DNA from: Atopobium minutum
GTDB lineage: Bacteria > Actinomycetota > Coriobacteriia > Coriobacteriales > Atopobiaceae
Length of the DNA stretch: 64,000 nt
Assembly (NCBI GenBank): GCA_900105895.1
Contig: FNSH01000001.1
Span: 1,251,501-1,315,500, forward strand
Direction: 5' to 3'
The translations under genes and the position numbers were made by a program. The notes under the pieces are model-generated. The model was not told the DNA's origin and made no database searches. It saw nothing but the letters and a program-made list of their open reading frames with translations. Shown here in pieces: positions 17,617 to 26,410 of the stretch (its first letter is position 1; every line of letters starts with the position of its first letter).

Positions 17617-19527
17617 CTATTCCTCTGTAGCAGTATCTGTGTGTACGGATGATGTATCTATAGATTCCTCATGTGAGGGCTTCTCGGCTGTTTCATCTTT
17701 AGGTTGAGGACTTGGAGCTTCCGTCGCTTCGGGCTTTTCCACCTCTTTGGATGCCTCGGCTTTTGGCTTTTCAGCCAAGGGTTTAAATTGGTACGTTTTG
17801 CCGTGAACAATAACGGTGCCATCCGTGTTGAAAATGATTTCTTCCATGGGAGTGTAGGGGAGCGCTAGGAAAGCATCTTCAAACTCATCTTGCGTCATGC
17901 CGTAAATCTTGGACCACTTAGCAATAATTTCTTCCTGAGTCATATCGCCATTCGGTTTAGTGTGGGTAGCCTTTTCTACCTTTACGCCAGGCCACTTGGA
18001 GGATGGATCGTAAGAAAACTCCTGGGTAGAGCTATCTTCGTAGTACACCAACCAAATGTTGTTAGCTTCCTCAATGATGCGGGTGGGCTTTTTGGTATTC
18101 GCATTGGAATGAGAAGTTCCTGCATCATTGGTGTTGTCGTGAGTATCAGGAGTGTTGGGAGTAGCTGGAGTATCGGAGGTATCAGACGTATCTACAGAAG
18201 CATCGGAGCCCCAGCCATTCTCGCCCTTAGGACGAGCCTCGGGATGAGCAATGAGGTACTTAATAGTGGCTACTACATCACGGGCAGACGCATTGCCAAA
18301 GGACTGTGCAAAGTAGCTGTCTTTACAACACTGAATAATGGTCTGCAGAGAGACGTAGTGGTAGTGATCGTAGTGGGGAATGACAAAAGCGTCGCGCTCA
18401 CGATCAAAGCGAACGGAATGTACCAAGTTACCGTAGGTAATGGATTTAATATCCACGGCAAGCTTAGGCTCTATTTCATCGTAGGAGAACTTCTCGCCGT
18501 CAATCAAAGGATCAAGGATGTGGCCATTGTTGGGATCGTACTCCTCAATCGTAATATCGGGATACAAACGAGAAGGATCTTCCCTGGTGATGGACTCGGT
18601 GCCATCCGCATGATGCAGATGCCAGTGGTCTTCATGGTGCTCAATGCGAACTACGCGTTTGGGATCGTTGGGATCCTGCCTGATAGGTCCTACTGGGGGC
18701 TGGGGCTCGGGATGGCCGCCGGGGGTATCGGTGCCACTATATTCGCCAATGACTATGCCAGGAAATGCGCTGGCGGGGTTATCTTTGGTAATGTACTCGG
18801 TATTGTCGGCAGTATAGCAATGCCAGTGGTCCGCATGACGCAAAATCTTGGTGATGGGCAAGCGGCGCAGCTCATCAAGGGTTACTACCGATATAGTGTG
18901 CAAGCCTGGATTGCCGGGAAGGCCACCACCGGGTTGAGAAGAGCTATCTGGATTGATTTGGCCGCCAGTCTGGTGGGTGCTGCCAGTGTTAGATCCATTG
19001 CCATAGTTGTGGGAAGTGCCATGATTGCCCTCATAGGTACCTACCGTGGCATTTGGATAGTAGGGGCGAGGGTCGGTGTAGCTTATATATTCTGATCCGC
19101 CCGCGGTAAAAATGTGCCAATGGTTTCCATGCTTAAGCAAACGTACAACCGTGTTGGGATCAATGCGCTTGAGCGATTCGCCGCTCAATACGCTGGCAGT
19201 GTTTTTGAGGTTGGCGGCGCTGCCCGCTTTGGTGGGGTCGGAGTAGGTAATAATTTCACGGCCGTCTTTGGTAAAAACGTGCCAGTGATCGCCATGTTTG
19301 ATAATCTTTACGATTTCATCAGCGGACACAGCTGGTGCATCGATCAAAACCTGCGTGGTGTCGTCCGCGGCGTAGTCGGTCTGTTTTTGTGCGAGGGGGG
19401 CGGCGGTAATGGCAGTGGCCTTGTTACTAACCGGTTGTTGTTTTGTCTGCTGCACAAACAGAGTGCTACCAATGCCCAAAGATACAACGAGCAAGCCAGC
19501 AACTACTGCTCCAGTCTTATTAATCAT
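17617..19527 (-). CDS. Histidine-triad (Pht-like) zinc-binding surface protein
   Basis: A 636-residue exported protein with an uncleaved-type or lipobox-less signal helix (residues 5-25) and five HxxHxH motifs: HGDHWH (78-83), HGNHWH (133-138), HADHWH (231-236), HEDHWH (298-303) and HYDHYH (385-390). Each sits in a repeat like VKIIKHGDHWHVFTKDG, as in streptococcal Pht proteins, which bind zinc and help deliver it to AdcA-type importers. Gly/Pro/Ser-rich linkers separate repeats, and the tail (about 585-636) is Glu/Lys/Pro-rich with no LPXTG. It lies 27 bases behind the zinc permease gene, so it is the fourth gene of a zinc operon and should be Zur-controlled. Confidence 0.85.
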   Translation of the reverse strand: MINKTGAVVAGLLVVSLGIGSTLFVQQTKQQPVSNKATAITAAPLAQKQTDYAADDTTQVLIDAPAVSADEIVKIIKHGDHWHVFTKDGREIITYSDPTKAGSAANLKNTASVLSGESLKRIDPNTVVRLLKHGNHWHIFTAGGSEYISYTDPRPYYPNATVGTYEGNHGTSHNYGNGSNTGSTHQTGGQINPDSSSQPGGGLPGNPGLHTISVVTLDELRRLPITKILRHADHWHCYTADNTEYITKDNPASAFPGIVIGEYSGTDTPGGHPEPQPPVGPIRQDPNDPKRVVRIEHHEDHWHLHHADGTESITREDPSRLYPDITIEEYDPNNGHILDPLIDGEKFSYDEIEPKLAVDIKSITYGNLVHSVRFDRERDAFVIPHYDHYHYVSLQTIIQCCKDSYFAQSFGNASARDVVATIKYLIAHPEARPKGENGWGSDASVDTSDTSDTPATPNTPDTHDNTNDAGTSHSNANTKKPTRIIEEANNIWLVYYEDSSTQEFSYDPSSKWPGVKVEKATHTKPNGDMTQEEIIAKWSKIYGMTQDEFEDAFLALPYTPMEEIIFNTDGTVIVHGKTYQFKPLAEKPKAEASKEVEKPEATEAPSPQPKDETAEKPSHEESIDTSSVHTDTATEE

Positions 19528-19554
19528 GTAAGCTCCTTTGTCTTCTTACTTGTG

Positions 19555-20340
19555 TTAGTTGCGCTTGAATATGAGTGAGATGATCAGCAGGCCCACCGAG
19601 AGCAGCACGATAACGGCGCCTGGGCGAAGGTTGTAGCAGTATGAAAGGTAAAGTCCTGCATATACAGCCACCAGTGATACCAACATGGAAATTCCCAGCG
19701 TGCCGCAGTAGGTCTTGCTAAACTGCATGGCGGTAATGGTTGGTACCACCAAAAGGGACGAGACAATCAACGAGCCAATGGTCTTGGCTGCAATAGAAAT
19801 GGTAATGGCCACCAAAAAAGAGAACACAAAGCTCATCAGGTTGGTATTGATGCCCAGCAGCGGTGCGGATTGTGGGTCAAATACGCTTAGGTACAGGCGG
19901 TTATACAAAAGTTTGTACGTAACAATAACGATAAAAGCAACGCAGATAACCAGATAAAACTCCAGGTCTCCAATAGTTACGATAGAACCAAAGAGGTATG
20001 AACTAATGGAGTTGCTATTGCCGGCAAGGCTGGTAAAAATACCGGCCAAACCAATGGACGCTGCCAGCACAATAACGGTGGAAATCTCCTGGTAGGATTT
20101 GAGTCGAGCGCTCAGGATCTCTGTAGAAAGTCCCGCTATAATACAGGCCACTACCGATCCCAAAAGCGGATCAAAGCCAAAGCACAATCCAATTGCTACG
20201 CCTGCTAGCGAGGCATGAGAAAGCGTGTCCCCCATCATAGAGAGGCGCTTGAGCAAAATGGGCAAGCCAATGCAGGGGAGGATAACGGCCAAAATGCTTC
20301 CCACCACAAAGGCGCGCTGCATAAATTCGTATTCAAACAT
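19555..20340 (-). CDS. Zinc ABC transporter permease
   Basis: A 261-residue ABC-3 family permease of the ZnuB/AdcB type with about eight transmembrane helices and the conserved GDTLSHASLAGVAIGL block near residue 35. Its ATG overlaps the ATPase stop by one base (TAATG), showing tight coupling. Association with a histidine-triad protein and a binding protein with zinc-type features makes zinc the likely substrate. Confidence 0.9.
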   Translation of the reverse strand: MFEYEFMQRAFVVGSILAVILPCIGLPILLKRLSMMGDTLSHASLAGVAIGLCFGFDPLLGSVVACIIAGLSTEILSARLKSYQEISTVIVLAASIGLAGIFTSLAGNSNSISSYLFGSIVTIGDLEFYLVICVAFIVIVTYKLLYNRLYLSVFDPQSAPLLGINTNLMSFVFSFLVAITISIAAKTIGSLIVSSLLVVPTITAMQFSKTYCGTLGISMLVSLVAVYAGLYLSYCYNLRPGAVIVLLSVGLLIISLIFKRN

Positions 20341-21077
20341 TAGCGCTCACCTCCGTTGGGGTTGCTTGCAGATGGCATGTCGTTTGTGTTTTCAGCCTTT
20401 GCGCTGGAAACGCGCTGCAGACCTCCGTGCTCACAAGGCTCTACTTCATAGCAGTGGCCATCTTCCAAGCGCATGACCTTATCGATAAACCCTTGCGCCT
20501 CAGAGAGATGGTGCGTAATGATGATGACGGTTTTGCCCTGGTCGCACAGCTCGCGCAGAATCTGATAAAGCTCTGCCGAGAATTTCTTATCGATGCCCGA
20601 GGTAGGCTCATCCAGCAAGATGAGCTTGGCATCCTTGATAAGGGCAAGCAGTAGGCCAACGCGCTGAAGCTGACCGCCAGAAAGTTGGCTGAGCTTTTTG
20701 TGTATCTGTGCTTCCAAACGCACCGTCTTAAGCAGCTTGTCTACGCAGAGCTTCTTTTTGAGGTGCTTAAGATGGATGCGGACAACCTCCTCAAGCGTTG
20801 TAGGAAAATGCTTATATCCTAAAACGGAATATTGCGAAACGTAGGCAATGTCTGCATAGTGATTGTGAGCGGTTTGGGCATCACCAAACAGGAAGATTTC
20901 ACCAGAGCGTGGCTTGAGCTTACCGAGAATTAGGTTCATAAGCGTAGACTTACCGGCGCCATTCTCGCCAACTACGGCAACAAATTGAGCCTGCTTAACC
21001 GTAAGCGTGACGTCTAGAAGGATGGGTTCATCCTCGTAGGCAAAGCACAGATTAGTTATGTCTAAAACGTTACTCAC
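20340..21077 (-). CDS. Zinc ABC transporter ATP-binding protein
   Basis: A 245-residue ABC ATPase with Walker A GENGAGKST, signature LSGGQLQRV, Walker B KLILLDEPTSGID and H-loop IIITHHL. The last 30 residues are a variable tail. It belongs to the ZnuC/AdcC group. It overlaps the binding-protein gene upstream by eight bases and the permease downstream by one base, so all three are translated together. Confidence 0.9.
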   Translation of the reverse strand: MSNVLDITNLCFAYEDEPILLDVTLTVKQAQFVAVVGENGAGKSTLMNLILGKLKPRSGEIFLFGDAQTAHNHYADIAYVSQYSVLGYKHFPTTLEEVVRIHLKHLKKKLCVDKLLKTVRLEAQIHKKLSQLSGGQLQRVGLLLALIKDAKLILLDEPTSGIDKKFSAELYQILRELCDQGKTVIIITHHLSEAQGFIDKVMRLEDGHCYEVEPCEHGGLQRVSSAKAENTNDMPSASNPNGGER

Positions 21078-22011
21078 TGAAGGATTTCACCAGCTCATCC
21101 AGGTTATGTTCCATGAGCTTGAGATAGCCCATCTGCTGCTCTTCTTCGGTCAAACTTTCCATGGTATAGAGGGTTGCCGTTTTGGTGCCCGTGCTCTTTG
21201 CAAGGGTTTCTGCAACTTTGGGAGTGGCCTTACCCTCAAAAAAGATGGTGCTAATCTGATGCTTCTTTACAAAGTCTGCAATGGTTGCCAACTGTGCTGC
21301 GGAAGGCTCATCTTCGGGGGAAATACCGGTAACGGCTACCTGCTTGAGACCGTAGTCATGAGCAAGATAATTAAAGGCGGCATGGGAGACAACAAAGTAC
21401 TTCTCGGAGTCAGAAACCTTAGAGAGGGTTTCCTCAAACTTTTGATCGAGCGCTTTGAACTCAGCACTGGTCTTCTCATAATTTTGCTTGTAGTAGTCTG
21501 CATTTTGAGGGTCAAGAGCAGCAAGTGTTTTATAGATGGTGTCTAGCTCTACCAGGGCATTTTTAACAGATAGCCAAGTGTGGGGGTTAACGCTGGACTG
21601 GTCGCCTGCTACGGCATCCTTGTTTTGAAGCAACGTGAGTCCCTGGGATAGGTCAAGGAAGACATCATCATTTTTAGCGGAAGTTTTGAGATCGTCGATA
21701 AAGGATTCCATGCCGGCGCCGTTGTACACAATGAGGTCTGCCTTGCTGATGTCTGCTCTATCAGCTGCTTGGAGCTCAAAGTCGTGAGGTTCTTGGTTGC
21801 CCTTGATGATCATTTTGACGTCCATCTTGTCACCAACAATGCGCTTGGTAAGATCATAGACGGGGAAAAACGTGGTGTAGACCGTCTTTTTAGCGGCTCC
21901 ATCTTGGGCGGGTGCTGCGTTCTTATTGGCTTGGCTACACGCGGCAAGTGGTAGGGCAATGAGCGTTGCTATGAAGGCAGCGAGAAGAAATTTGGTAATT
22001 CCCTTACGCAT
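21070..22011 (-). CDS. Zinc ABC transporter substrate-binding lipoprotein
   Basis: A 313-residue ZnuA/AdcA-type protein with a lipobox (LPLAAC, Cys near residue 25). Metal-ligand regions include QEPHDFELQAAD, NPHTWLSVKNA and SHAAFNYLAHDYGL, a pattern seen in zinc binders. It has no long His-rich loop, unlike the paralogue at 39682-40674; the histidine-triad protein of this operon may supply that function. AAAGGAG precedes the ATG. It is the first gene of the operon, and its promoter carries the motif shared with the zur operon. Confidence 0.9.
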   Translation of the reverse strand: MRKGITKFLLAAFIATLIALPLAACSQANKNAAPAQDGAAKKTVYTTFFPVYDLTKRIVGDKMDVKMIIKGNQEPHDFELQAADRADISKADLIVYNGAGMESFIDDLKTSAKNDDVFLDLSQGLTLLQNKDAVAGDQSSVNPHTWLSVKNALVELDTIYKTLAALDPQNADYYKQNYEKTSAEFKALDQKFEETLSKVSDSEKYFVVSHAAFNYLAHDYGLKQVAVTGISPEDEPSAAQLATIADFVKKHQISTIFFEGKATPKVAETLAKSTGTKTATLYTMESLTEEEQQMGYLKLMEHNLDELVKSFSE

Positions 22012-22086
22012 GACATCTCCTTTAATCTTTGGTCGAGCAGGGTCGAACTATTGGGTTTAGTACTGGATCTCAATCCCTTTTAAATT

Positions 22087-22105
22087 TGAAATTGAAAACC
22101 AAATT
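22087..22105. promoter_or_regulatory. Putative Zur operator, zinc/histidine-triad operon
   Basis: The 19-mer tgaaattgAaaacCaaatt differs at two positions from one at 41127-41145 in front of the zur-znuACB operon. It lies 76 bases upstream of the binding-protein start. Arms AATTTG and CAAATT make it partly palindromic. Sharing by two zinc operons and absence elsewhere as far as I scanned point to a Zur site. Confidence 0.6.
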
Positions 22106-22463
22106 AGCTTTTGTGTCTAATAAGTTAGCACAAGATAACTGTTGTGCAATGCACTTTATAAAATAGTTATAAATTTTTTGAATTACGTTACAAACACGCT
22201 GATGGTGTTTTTGTTTTTACGTAGGGGCAGCGCGCGTGTGCACCACACACAAACCGCTATCCTTGTCATAAAAAGCGCAGGTTAAAGGCATTCTTTAGCC
22301 GTATGCGTGGTCATAGATACCGTCAAAAGGAATTCCAAAAATTCGTCAGTAACGTCCGTTTTTTGAGTAAAATAAAACGTGGTGATACGTTCTAGGCATA
22401 GTTGGAAGATTCCGCTGTACGAGCGGTTTCATATGGTTGTCGATTTTTGAGAAAGGTGTTCCT
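22106..22463. other. Intergenic region upstream of the alcohol dehydrogenase
   Basis: About 360 bases without a credible gene. It has an AT-rich left part with the outward zinc promoter, a weak hairpin AACAC/GTGTT followed by TTTTGTTTTT near 22196-22219, and a GC-mixed right part leading to the adh ribosome binding site. A long untranslated leader of adh is possible, but no riboswitch class was recognised. Confidence 0.35.
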
Positions 22464-23522
22464 ATGAAGGGTTATGCAATGCTCAAGATCGGCGAGTCTG
22501 GCTGGATCGAGAAGGACGTTCCTCAGTGTGGTCCTCTTGATGCTATTTGTAAGCCACTTGCCATCGCTATTTGTACTTCCGATATTCACACTCTGTGGGA
22601 GGGCGCTATTGGTGAGCGCCACAATATGATTTTGGGTCATGAGTGCTCTGCAGAGGTTGTAGAGGTAGGCGAGTGCGTTAAGGACTTCAAGCCCGGCGAT
22701 CGCGTACTGGTACCTGCAATTACTCCCGATTGGAACTCGCTTGAAGCTCAGGCTGGCTATTCCATGCACTCCGGTGGCATGCTTGCTGGTTGGAAGTTCT
22801 CTAACTTCAAGGATGGCGTCTTCTCCGAGTTCTTCCATGTAAATGATGCAGATGGCAATCTTGCCCATATGCCTGAGGGCATGGATCCTGCAGATGCCTG
22901 CATTTTGTCCGATATGGTTCCCACTGGTTTCCACGCAGTAGAGCTTGCTGATGTCCAATTTGGTGATACGGTTTTGGTTATTGGTATTGGGCCTGTTGGC
23001 CTGATGAGCGTAGCCGGCGCTGCTCTCCATGGTGCTTCTCGCATTATTGCGGTAGGTACGCGTCCGGTATGCGTTGAGGCTGCTAAGGGCTATGGCGCAA
23101 CTGACTTTATCTCTTACAAGGACGGTCCTATTGCCGATCAGGTCTTGGAGATGACAGGCGGCAAGGGCGTAGACCGTGTGTGCGTAGCTGGTGGCGGCGT
23201 AGAGACCTTTGAGCAGGCGGTTAAGGCGCTCAAGCCTGGTGGCAAGATTGGTAATGTAAATTACCTTGGTTCTGGTGACTACGTATCTATTCCTCGCGTT
23301 GAGTGGGGCGTTGGTATGGGGCACAAGGATATCCGTGGTGGCTTGATGCCTGGCGGTCGTCTGCGCATGGAGAAGCTGGCAAGCTTGGTAGAGGCTGGCC
23401 GTCTGGATCTTCATCCTGAGGTTACCCACCTGTTCCATGGTTGGGATCATGTAGAAGAGGCACTGTTCCTCATGCGTGATAAGCCTGCAGATCTTATCAA
23501 GCCTGTAGTTGTTATTGACTAA
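22464..23522 (+). CDS. NADP-dependent secondary alcohol dehydrogenase
   Basis: A 352-residue zinc alcohol dehydrogenase, the same length as the Thermoanaerobacter/Clostridium beijerinckii secondary ADHs and alike from the first residues (MKGYAML...GWIEKDVP). Catalytic zinc ligands Cys37, His59 and Asp150 are in place, and GTR at 198-200 with Tyr218 matches the NADP-binding set of those enzymes. It should interconvert ketones or aldehydes with secondary alcohols using NADPH. ATG 22464 gives this length; an upstream in-frame ATG at 22437 would add nine unconserved residues. A terminator follows, so the gene stands alone. Confidence 0.9.
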   Translation: MKGYAMLKIGESGWIEKDVPQCGPLDAICKPLAIAICTSDIHTLWEGAIGERHNMILGHECSAEVVEVGECVKDFKPGDRVLVPAITPDWNSLEAQAGYSMHSGGMLAGWKFSNFKDGVFSEFFHVNDADGNLAHMPEGMDPADACILSDMVPTGFHAVELADVQFGDTVLVIGIGPVGLMSVAGAALHGASRIIAVGTRPVCVEAAKGYGATDFISYKDGPIADQVLEMTGGKGVDRVCVAGGGVETFEQAVKALKPGGKIGNVNYLGSGDYVSIPRVEWGVGMGHKDIRGGLMPGGRLRMEKLASLVEAGRLDLHPEVTHLFHGWDHVEEALFLMRDKPADLIKPVVVID

Positions 23523-23607
23523 CTTCATAGTTAATCGCTACAAGGTATTGATCACTACAAGCCTCTGCACAGGGTGTATATCTTTGCAGGATAGTTGGGT
23601 TTAACGG

Positions 23608-23643
23608 ACAGGGTCGTCGCTGTGTTTGGCGGCCCTGTTTTTA
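23608..23643 (+). terminator. Terminator downstream of adh
   Basis: An 11-bp stem, ACAGGGTCGTC against GGCGGCCCTGT with two or three G-U pairs, a nine-base loop and a TTTTT tail, about 85 bases after the adh stop. Confidence 0.75.
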
Positions 23644-23733
23644 GTAGTTGTGATGGTGGCTGCAGCTGTTGTTAGTGGTAGGTTTGGCTTGGTTTGTAAG
23701 CTGCAAATTGACGTTGGTGTTTGCGGAGCGGTA

Positions 23734-24822
23734 ATGGACATTTTGGTTGTTTCTGGTTTTCTAGGTGCAGGTAAAACTACCTTTATTAAGGAACTTGCTC
23801 GTCGTACGGGCCGCGATTTTGTTGTGTATGAAAATGAGATCGGGCAGGCCGATATAGATGCCCAGCAGCTCAGAAATGCGTCGGAGCTTGAGGTCTGGGA
23901 GTCTACCGAGAATTGCATCTGTTGTTCGGGAAAACAGGACTTTGCTTCGTCGGTGCTTACCATCGCCAACACCTTTGACCCGGATTACCTGGTTGTGGAG
24001 CCAACGGGCATTGCACGCTTGGGTAGCGTGTTGGAAAATCTGTCAAAAATCCGCTATGAGCACATTCGTTTATTGCCTGCCATCACCGTGCTTGATGCGC
24101 TTAATTGTGCGCACCAGCGCACGCTCAATCCAGATGTATTTGACAATCAGATAGCCTCGGCAGCTACCATTGTGTGCTCTAAGGTTGCACATGGTTCTGA
24201 TGATGTTGTTGCGGCGTCCCTGTCTGAGCTGGTACGTCAATCCAATCAAGCTGCCACTATGATTTGCCAGCCATGGGATGAGTTGCCCGATGCGTGGTGG
24301 CGGTCATTGCTCCACGCTCCTGCCGAGAAGAGCAGTGAGTTCAAAGAAATATCCTCTACAACAAACGGCCCTGGTGCCATTGGGTCTCTTAGTGCCGCTG
24401 GCGTTGAGGCTGTCGATACTACCGATGAGCTCGAAAGCCTTGCACTACAGTACGTGTCTGTGCCAACGCCCGCGCACCTTGCTTGGATTGCTGACGCGCT
24501 TGCCTGTGGCACCTTTGGGCAGATAACCCGTGCCAAGGGTGTGGTAGCGTGCGGAGCGCAGCTGATACGTTTTGATGTGGTGGATCGCTCATGGGCTCTT
24601 ACGGGGGCCGAGCCATCCATGGAGGCAGATGAAGTGCGCGCTGTATTTATCGGCAAAGCTTTGAACCGTCATGCCTTGCGTGAGTTTTTTGTCCCCGCTT
24701 TGCAGCGTAAGCATGCAGAAATTGAGGGGCACCACCATCAGGCACACGAGCACGAGCATGAGCACGAGCACGAGCAGCTTCATGAGGAGCACTGCCACGA
24801 GCATTACCATGAGCATGGCTGA
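23734..24822 (+). CDS. COG0523/CobW-like GTPase, putative zinc metallochaperone
   Basis: A 362-residue G3E GTPase. Walker A is SGFLGAGKTTF (7-17), the metal motif is CICC (Cys61, Cys63, Cys64), and Walker B is near VVEPTGIA. The C terminus (about residues 326-362) is a run of His and Glu (HEHEHEHEHEQ and HCHEHYHEHG), a metal store or delivery tail. COG0523 members insert or traffic zinc, cobalt or nickel. No cobalamin, nitrile hydratase or urease genes are nearby, so a zinc role is favoured. Start ATG 23734 puts the P-loop at the very N terminus and has a GGAG upstream; longer in-frame starts add an unlikely hydrophobic leader. Confidence 0.85.
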   Translation: MDILVVSGFLGAGKTTFIKELARRTGRDFVVYENEIGQADIDAQQLRNASELEVWESTENCICCSGKQDFASSVLTIANTFDPDYLVVEPTGIARLGSVLENLSKIRYEHIRLLPAITVLDALNCAHQRTLNPDVFDNQIASAATIVCSKVAHGSDDVVAASLSELVRQSNQAATMICQPWDELPDAWWRSLLHAPAEKSSEFKEISSTTNGPGAIGSLSAAGVEAVDTTDELESLALQYVSVPTPAHLAWIADALACGTFGQITRAKGVVACGAQLIRFDVVDRSWALTGAEPSMEADEVRAVFIGKALNRHALREFFVPALQRKHAEIEGHHHQAHEHEHEHEHEQLHEEHCHEHYHEHG

Positions 24823-24827
24823 TGGAG

Positions 24828-25403
24828 TTACTTAAAGATAACGTACATGCCGGTGCTAACCACCGCGGAAATGATGCCTGCTGCTAGAGCAAGCAAGATC
24901 TTTTGATACGGTCTCTTTCCTTCTTCTCGGGCCTTCTCAAGCTCATCGAGGTGCTTACCTTCTGTAAAGGCCAGAATTTCACGATAGGTTTGCATGTCAA
25001 AGTGCTTCTTGTATTTCTCAACCTTATACGCAACGATAAGTGCAGCGAAGGCAAGAACACCCCAGACAGCGATTCCAAGTCCTCCAAAATAGTGGACGAG
25101 AGGCAGTGGCGTTACTATAACGAGGATAAACAATAGAGTAAACATGTATCCTAGGGCGTTAAATGCCCTTTGATCAATCTCATTGATGCGCGCTTTCATG
25201 ATAGGCAAATCTCCCTTGATAAGCTGATCGAGTGATACGTCAAAGACATTGCATAGAAGTACCAAGCTATGGATATCTGGATAGCTTTTATCGTTTTCCC
25301 AATTGGAAATGGTCTGTCGAGAAACATAGGCTTTTGCAGCTAAATCATCCTGAGATAAGGACAGGGCATTCCTATACTGCTTGATATGTTTTCCTATTTC
25401 CAT
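24828..25403 (-). CDS. XRE-family regulator with membrane tail
   Basis: A 191-residue protein with an N-terminal Cro/CI domain (IKQYRNALSLSQDDLAAKAYV, RQTISNWENDKSYP, residues 5-60) and three hydrophobic helices further on (two around 87-125, one at the C terminus), with a charged Lys/Glu stretch between. This is the second HTH-plus-membrane regulator of the window and is shorter than that at 14611-15654. AAAGGAGG precedes the ATG. It converges on the COG0523 gene with five bases between stops. Targets are unknown. Confidence 0.8.
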   Translation of the reverse strand: MEIGKHIKQYRNALSLSQDDLAAKAYVSRQTISNWENDKSYPDIHSLVLLCNVFDVSLDQLIKGDLPIMKARINEIDQRAFNALGYMFTLLFILVIVTPLPLVHYFGGLGIAVWGVLAFAALIVAYKVEKYKKHFDMQTYREILAFTEGKHLDELEKAREEGKRPYQKILLALAAGIISAVVSTGMYVIFK

Positions 25404-25558
25404 GGTGTCCTCCTTTCACGTATCAGACTAGCTTGAGAGCTGCATGAGCGCTATCAAAAGGCTTTGACAAGTGGGGATTGTGCCTGTTAATCCTAGCTGT
25501 CAAAACAGTTTTACAGGGTTGTATAGTCACATGGTTGTGCGGATGTATGGTTGCACGG

Positions 25559-26410
25559 TTATGCCGGCACTACAACAAGCTGTGTAGCGCTGCCCTCCAG
25601 TGCTTCTGTAAACAGTGCTTCTGAGCTTGTTTCGCACACAACAAAGTCTGCATCGTCTAAGCTGGCAAATTTAATAAGGCCCTGCGCACCAAGCTTACTT
25701 GAATCCATAAGAACACAGGTTTTCTCGGCACAGTGCATAAAGGCACGTTTAAGCTCTGCCATTTCTTGGTTGTTGGTAGTAAGGCCATACTGAGGTGTAT
25801 ATGCGGTGGGACACACAAATGCCATATCGGGATGGAGCGACTCAAGCATTTGCAAGGACAGCCAGCCACTGGAATACCTGTGACCCTTGCGCAGTTTGCC
25901 GCCCAAAACGATTACGTCTATGGAGGGCATGGAGCGATCTACCAAATTGGCAATCGTAAAATCATTTGTGATAAGGGTGATGCCAGTTTTATCTGCGAGC
26001 GCTTTTACAAACTCTACTGCTGTGGTGCCAGAGTCCACCAAAATGGCTGTGTTGTTGGGAACCAGTGTGGCAGCGGTGAGCGCAACAGCGCGTTTTCCCT
26101 CCGCGTTAAGGTTAACGCGCTGATCTTGCAAAGAAACGGTGACCGTACGGGCAAGGGCAAGAGCGCCGCCATGGGTACGACGCAAACGCCCGTTTCTGCC
26201 CAAGGCATCTAAGTCAGTGCGTATGGTTACGCGAGAAACACCAAAGAATTCTGCGAGTTGGTTTACCTGGACAGAGCCTTCTTGGTTCAGAAGGCTCATA
26301 ATGCGGGCACGCCGTGCTTCTACAAAACCCGCAATGGTATCGTTCGCCTGTGCGGTGTGAGTGGGATTGGTGGAAGTAGGGCTTGTGGCCGTGGTGTTTT
26401 TGCCTGTCAT
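25559..26410 (-). CDS. DeoR-family transcriptional regulator of the sugar operon
   Basis: A 283-residue DeoR repressor: a low-complexity N-terminal 25 residues, winged helix (RRARIMSLLNQEGSVQVNQLAEFFGVSRVTIRTDLDAL in outline) and a DeoR-C sugar-phosphate sensor domain (NNTAILVDSGTTAVEFVKAL, LITNDF, GGKLRKGHRYSSG). It is transcribed away from the aldolase-kinase-PTS genes and probably represses them, with a phosphosugar as inducer. I chose the ATG at 26410; the longer frame begins with an atypical aromatic leader. Confidence 0.85.
   Translation of the reverse strand: MTGKNTTATSPTSTNPTHTAQANDTIAGFVEARRARIMSLLNQEGSVQVNQLAEFFGVSRVTIRTDLDALGRNGRLRRTHGGALALARTVTVSLQDQRVNLNAEGKRAVALTAATLVPNNTAILVDSGTTAVEFVKALADKTGITLITNDFTIANLVDRSMPSIDVIVLGGKLRKGHRYSSGWLSLQMLESLHPDMAFVCPTAYTPQYGLTTNNQEMAELKRAFMHCAEKTCVLMDSSKLGAQGLIKFASLDDADFVVCETSSEALFTEALEGSATQLVVVPA

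Noticed and set aside
17890..19095. A 401-codon open frame on the + strand across the histidine-triad gene
   Set aside because: It lies wholly opposite a gene with strong repeats and family motifs, has no RBS, and its hydrophobic look comes from the antisense of His/Asp/Glu codons.
22392..23528. A long minus-strand open frame opposite the alcohol dehydrogenase
   Set aside because: Antisense shadow of a highly conserved enzyme; no family motif and no ribosome binding site.
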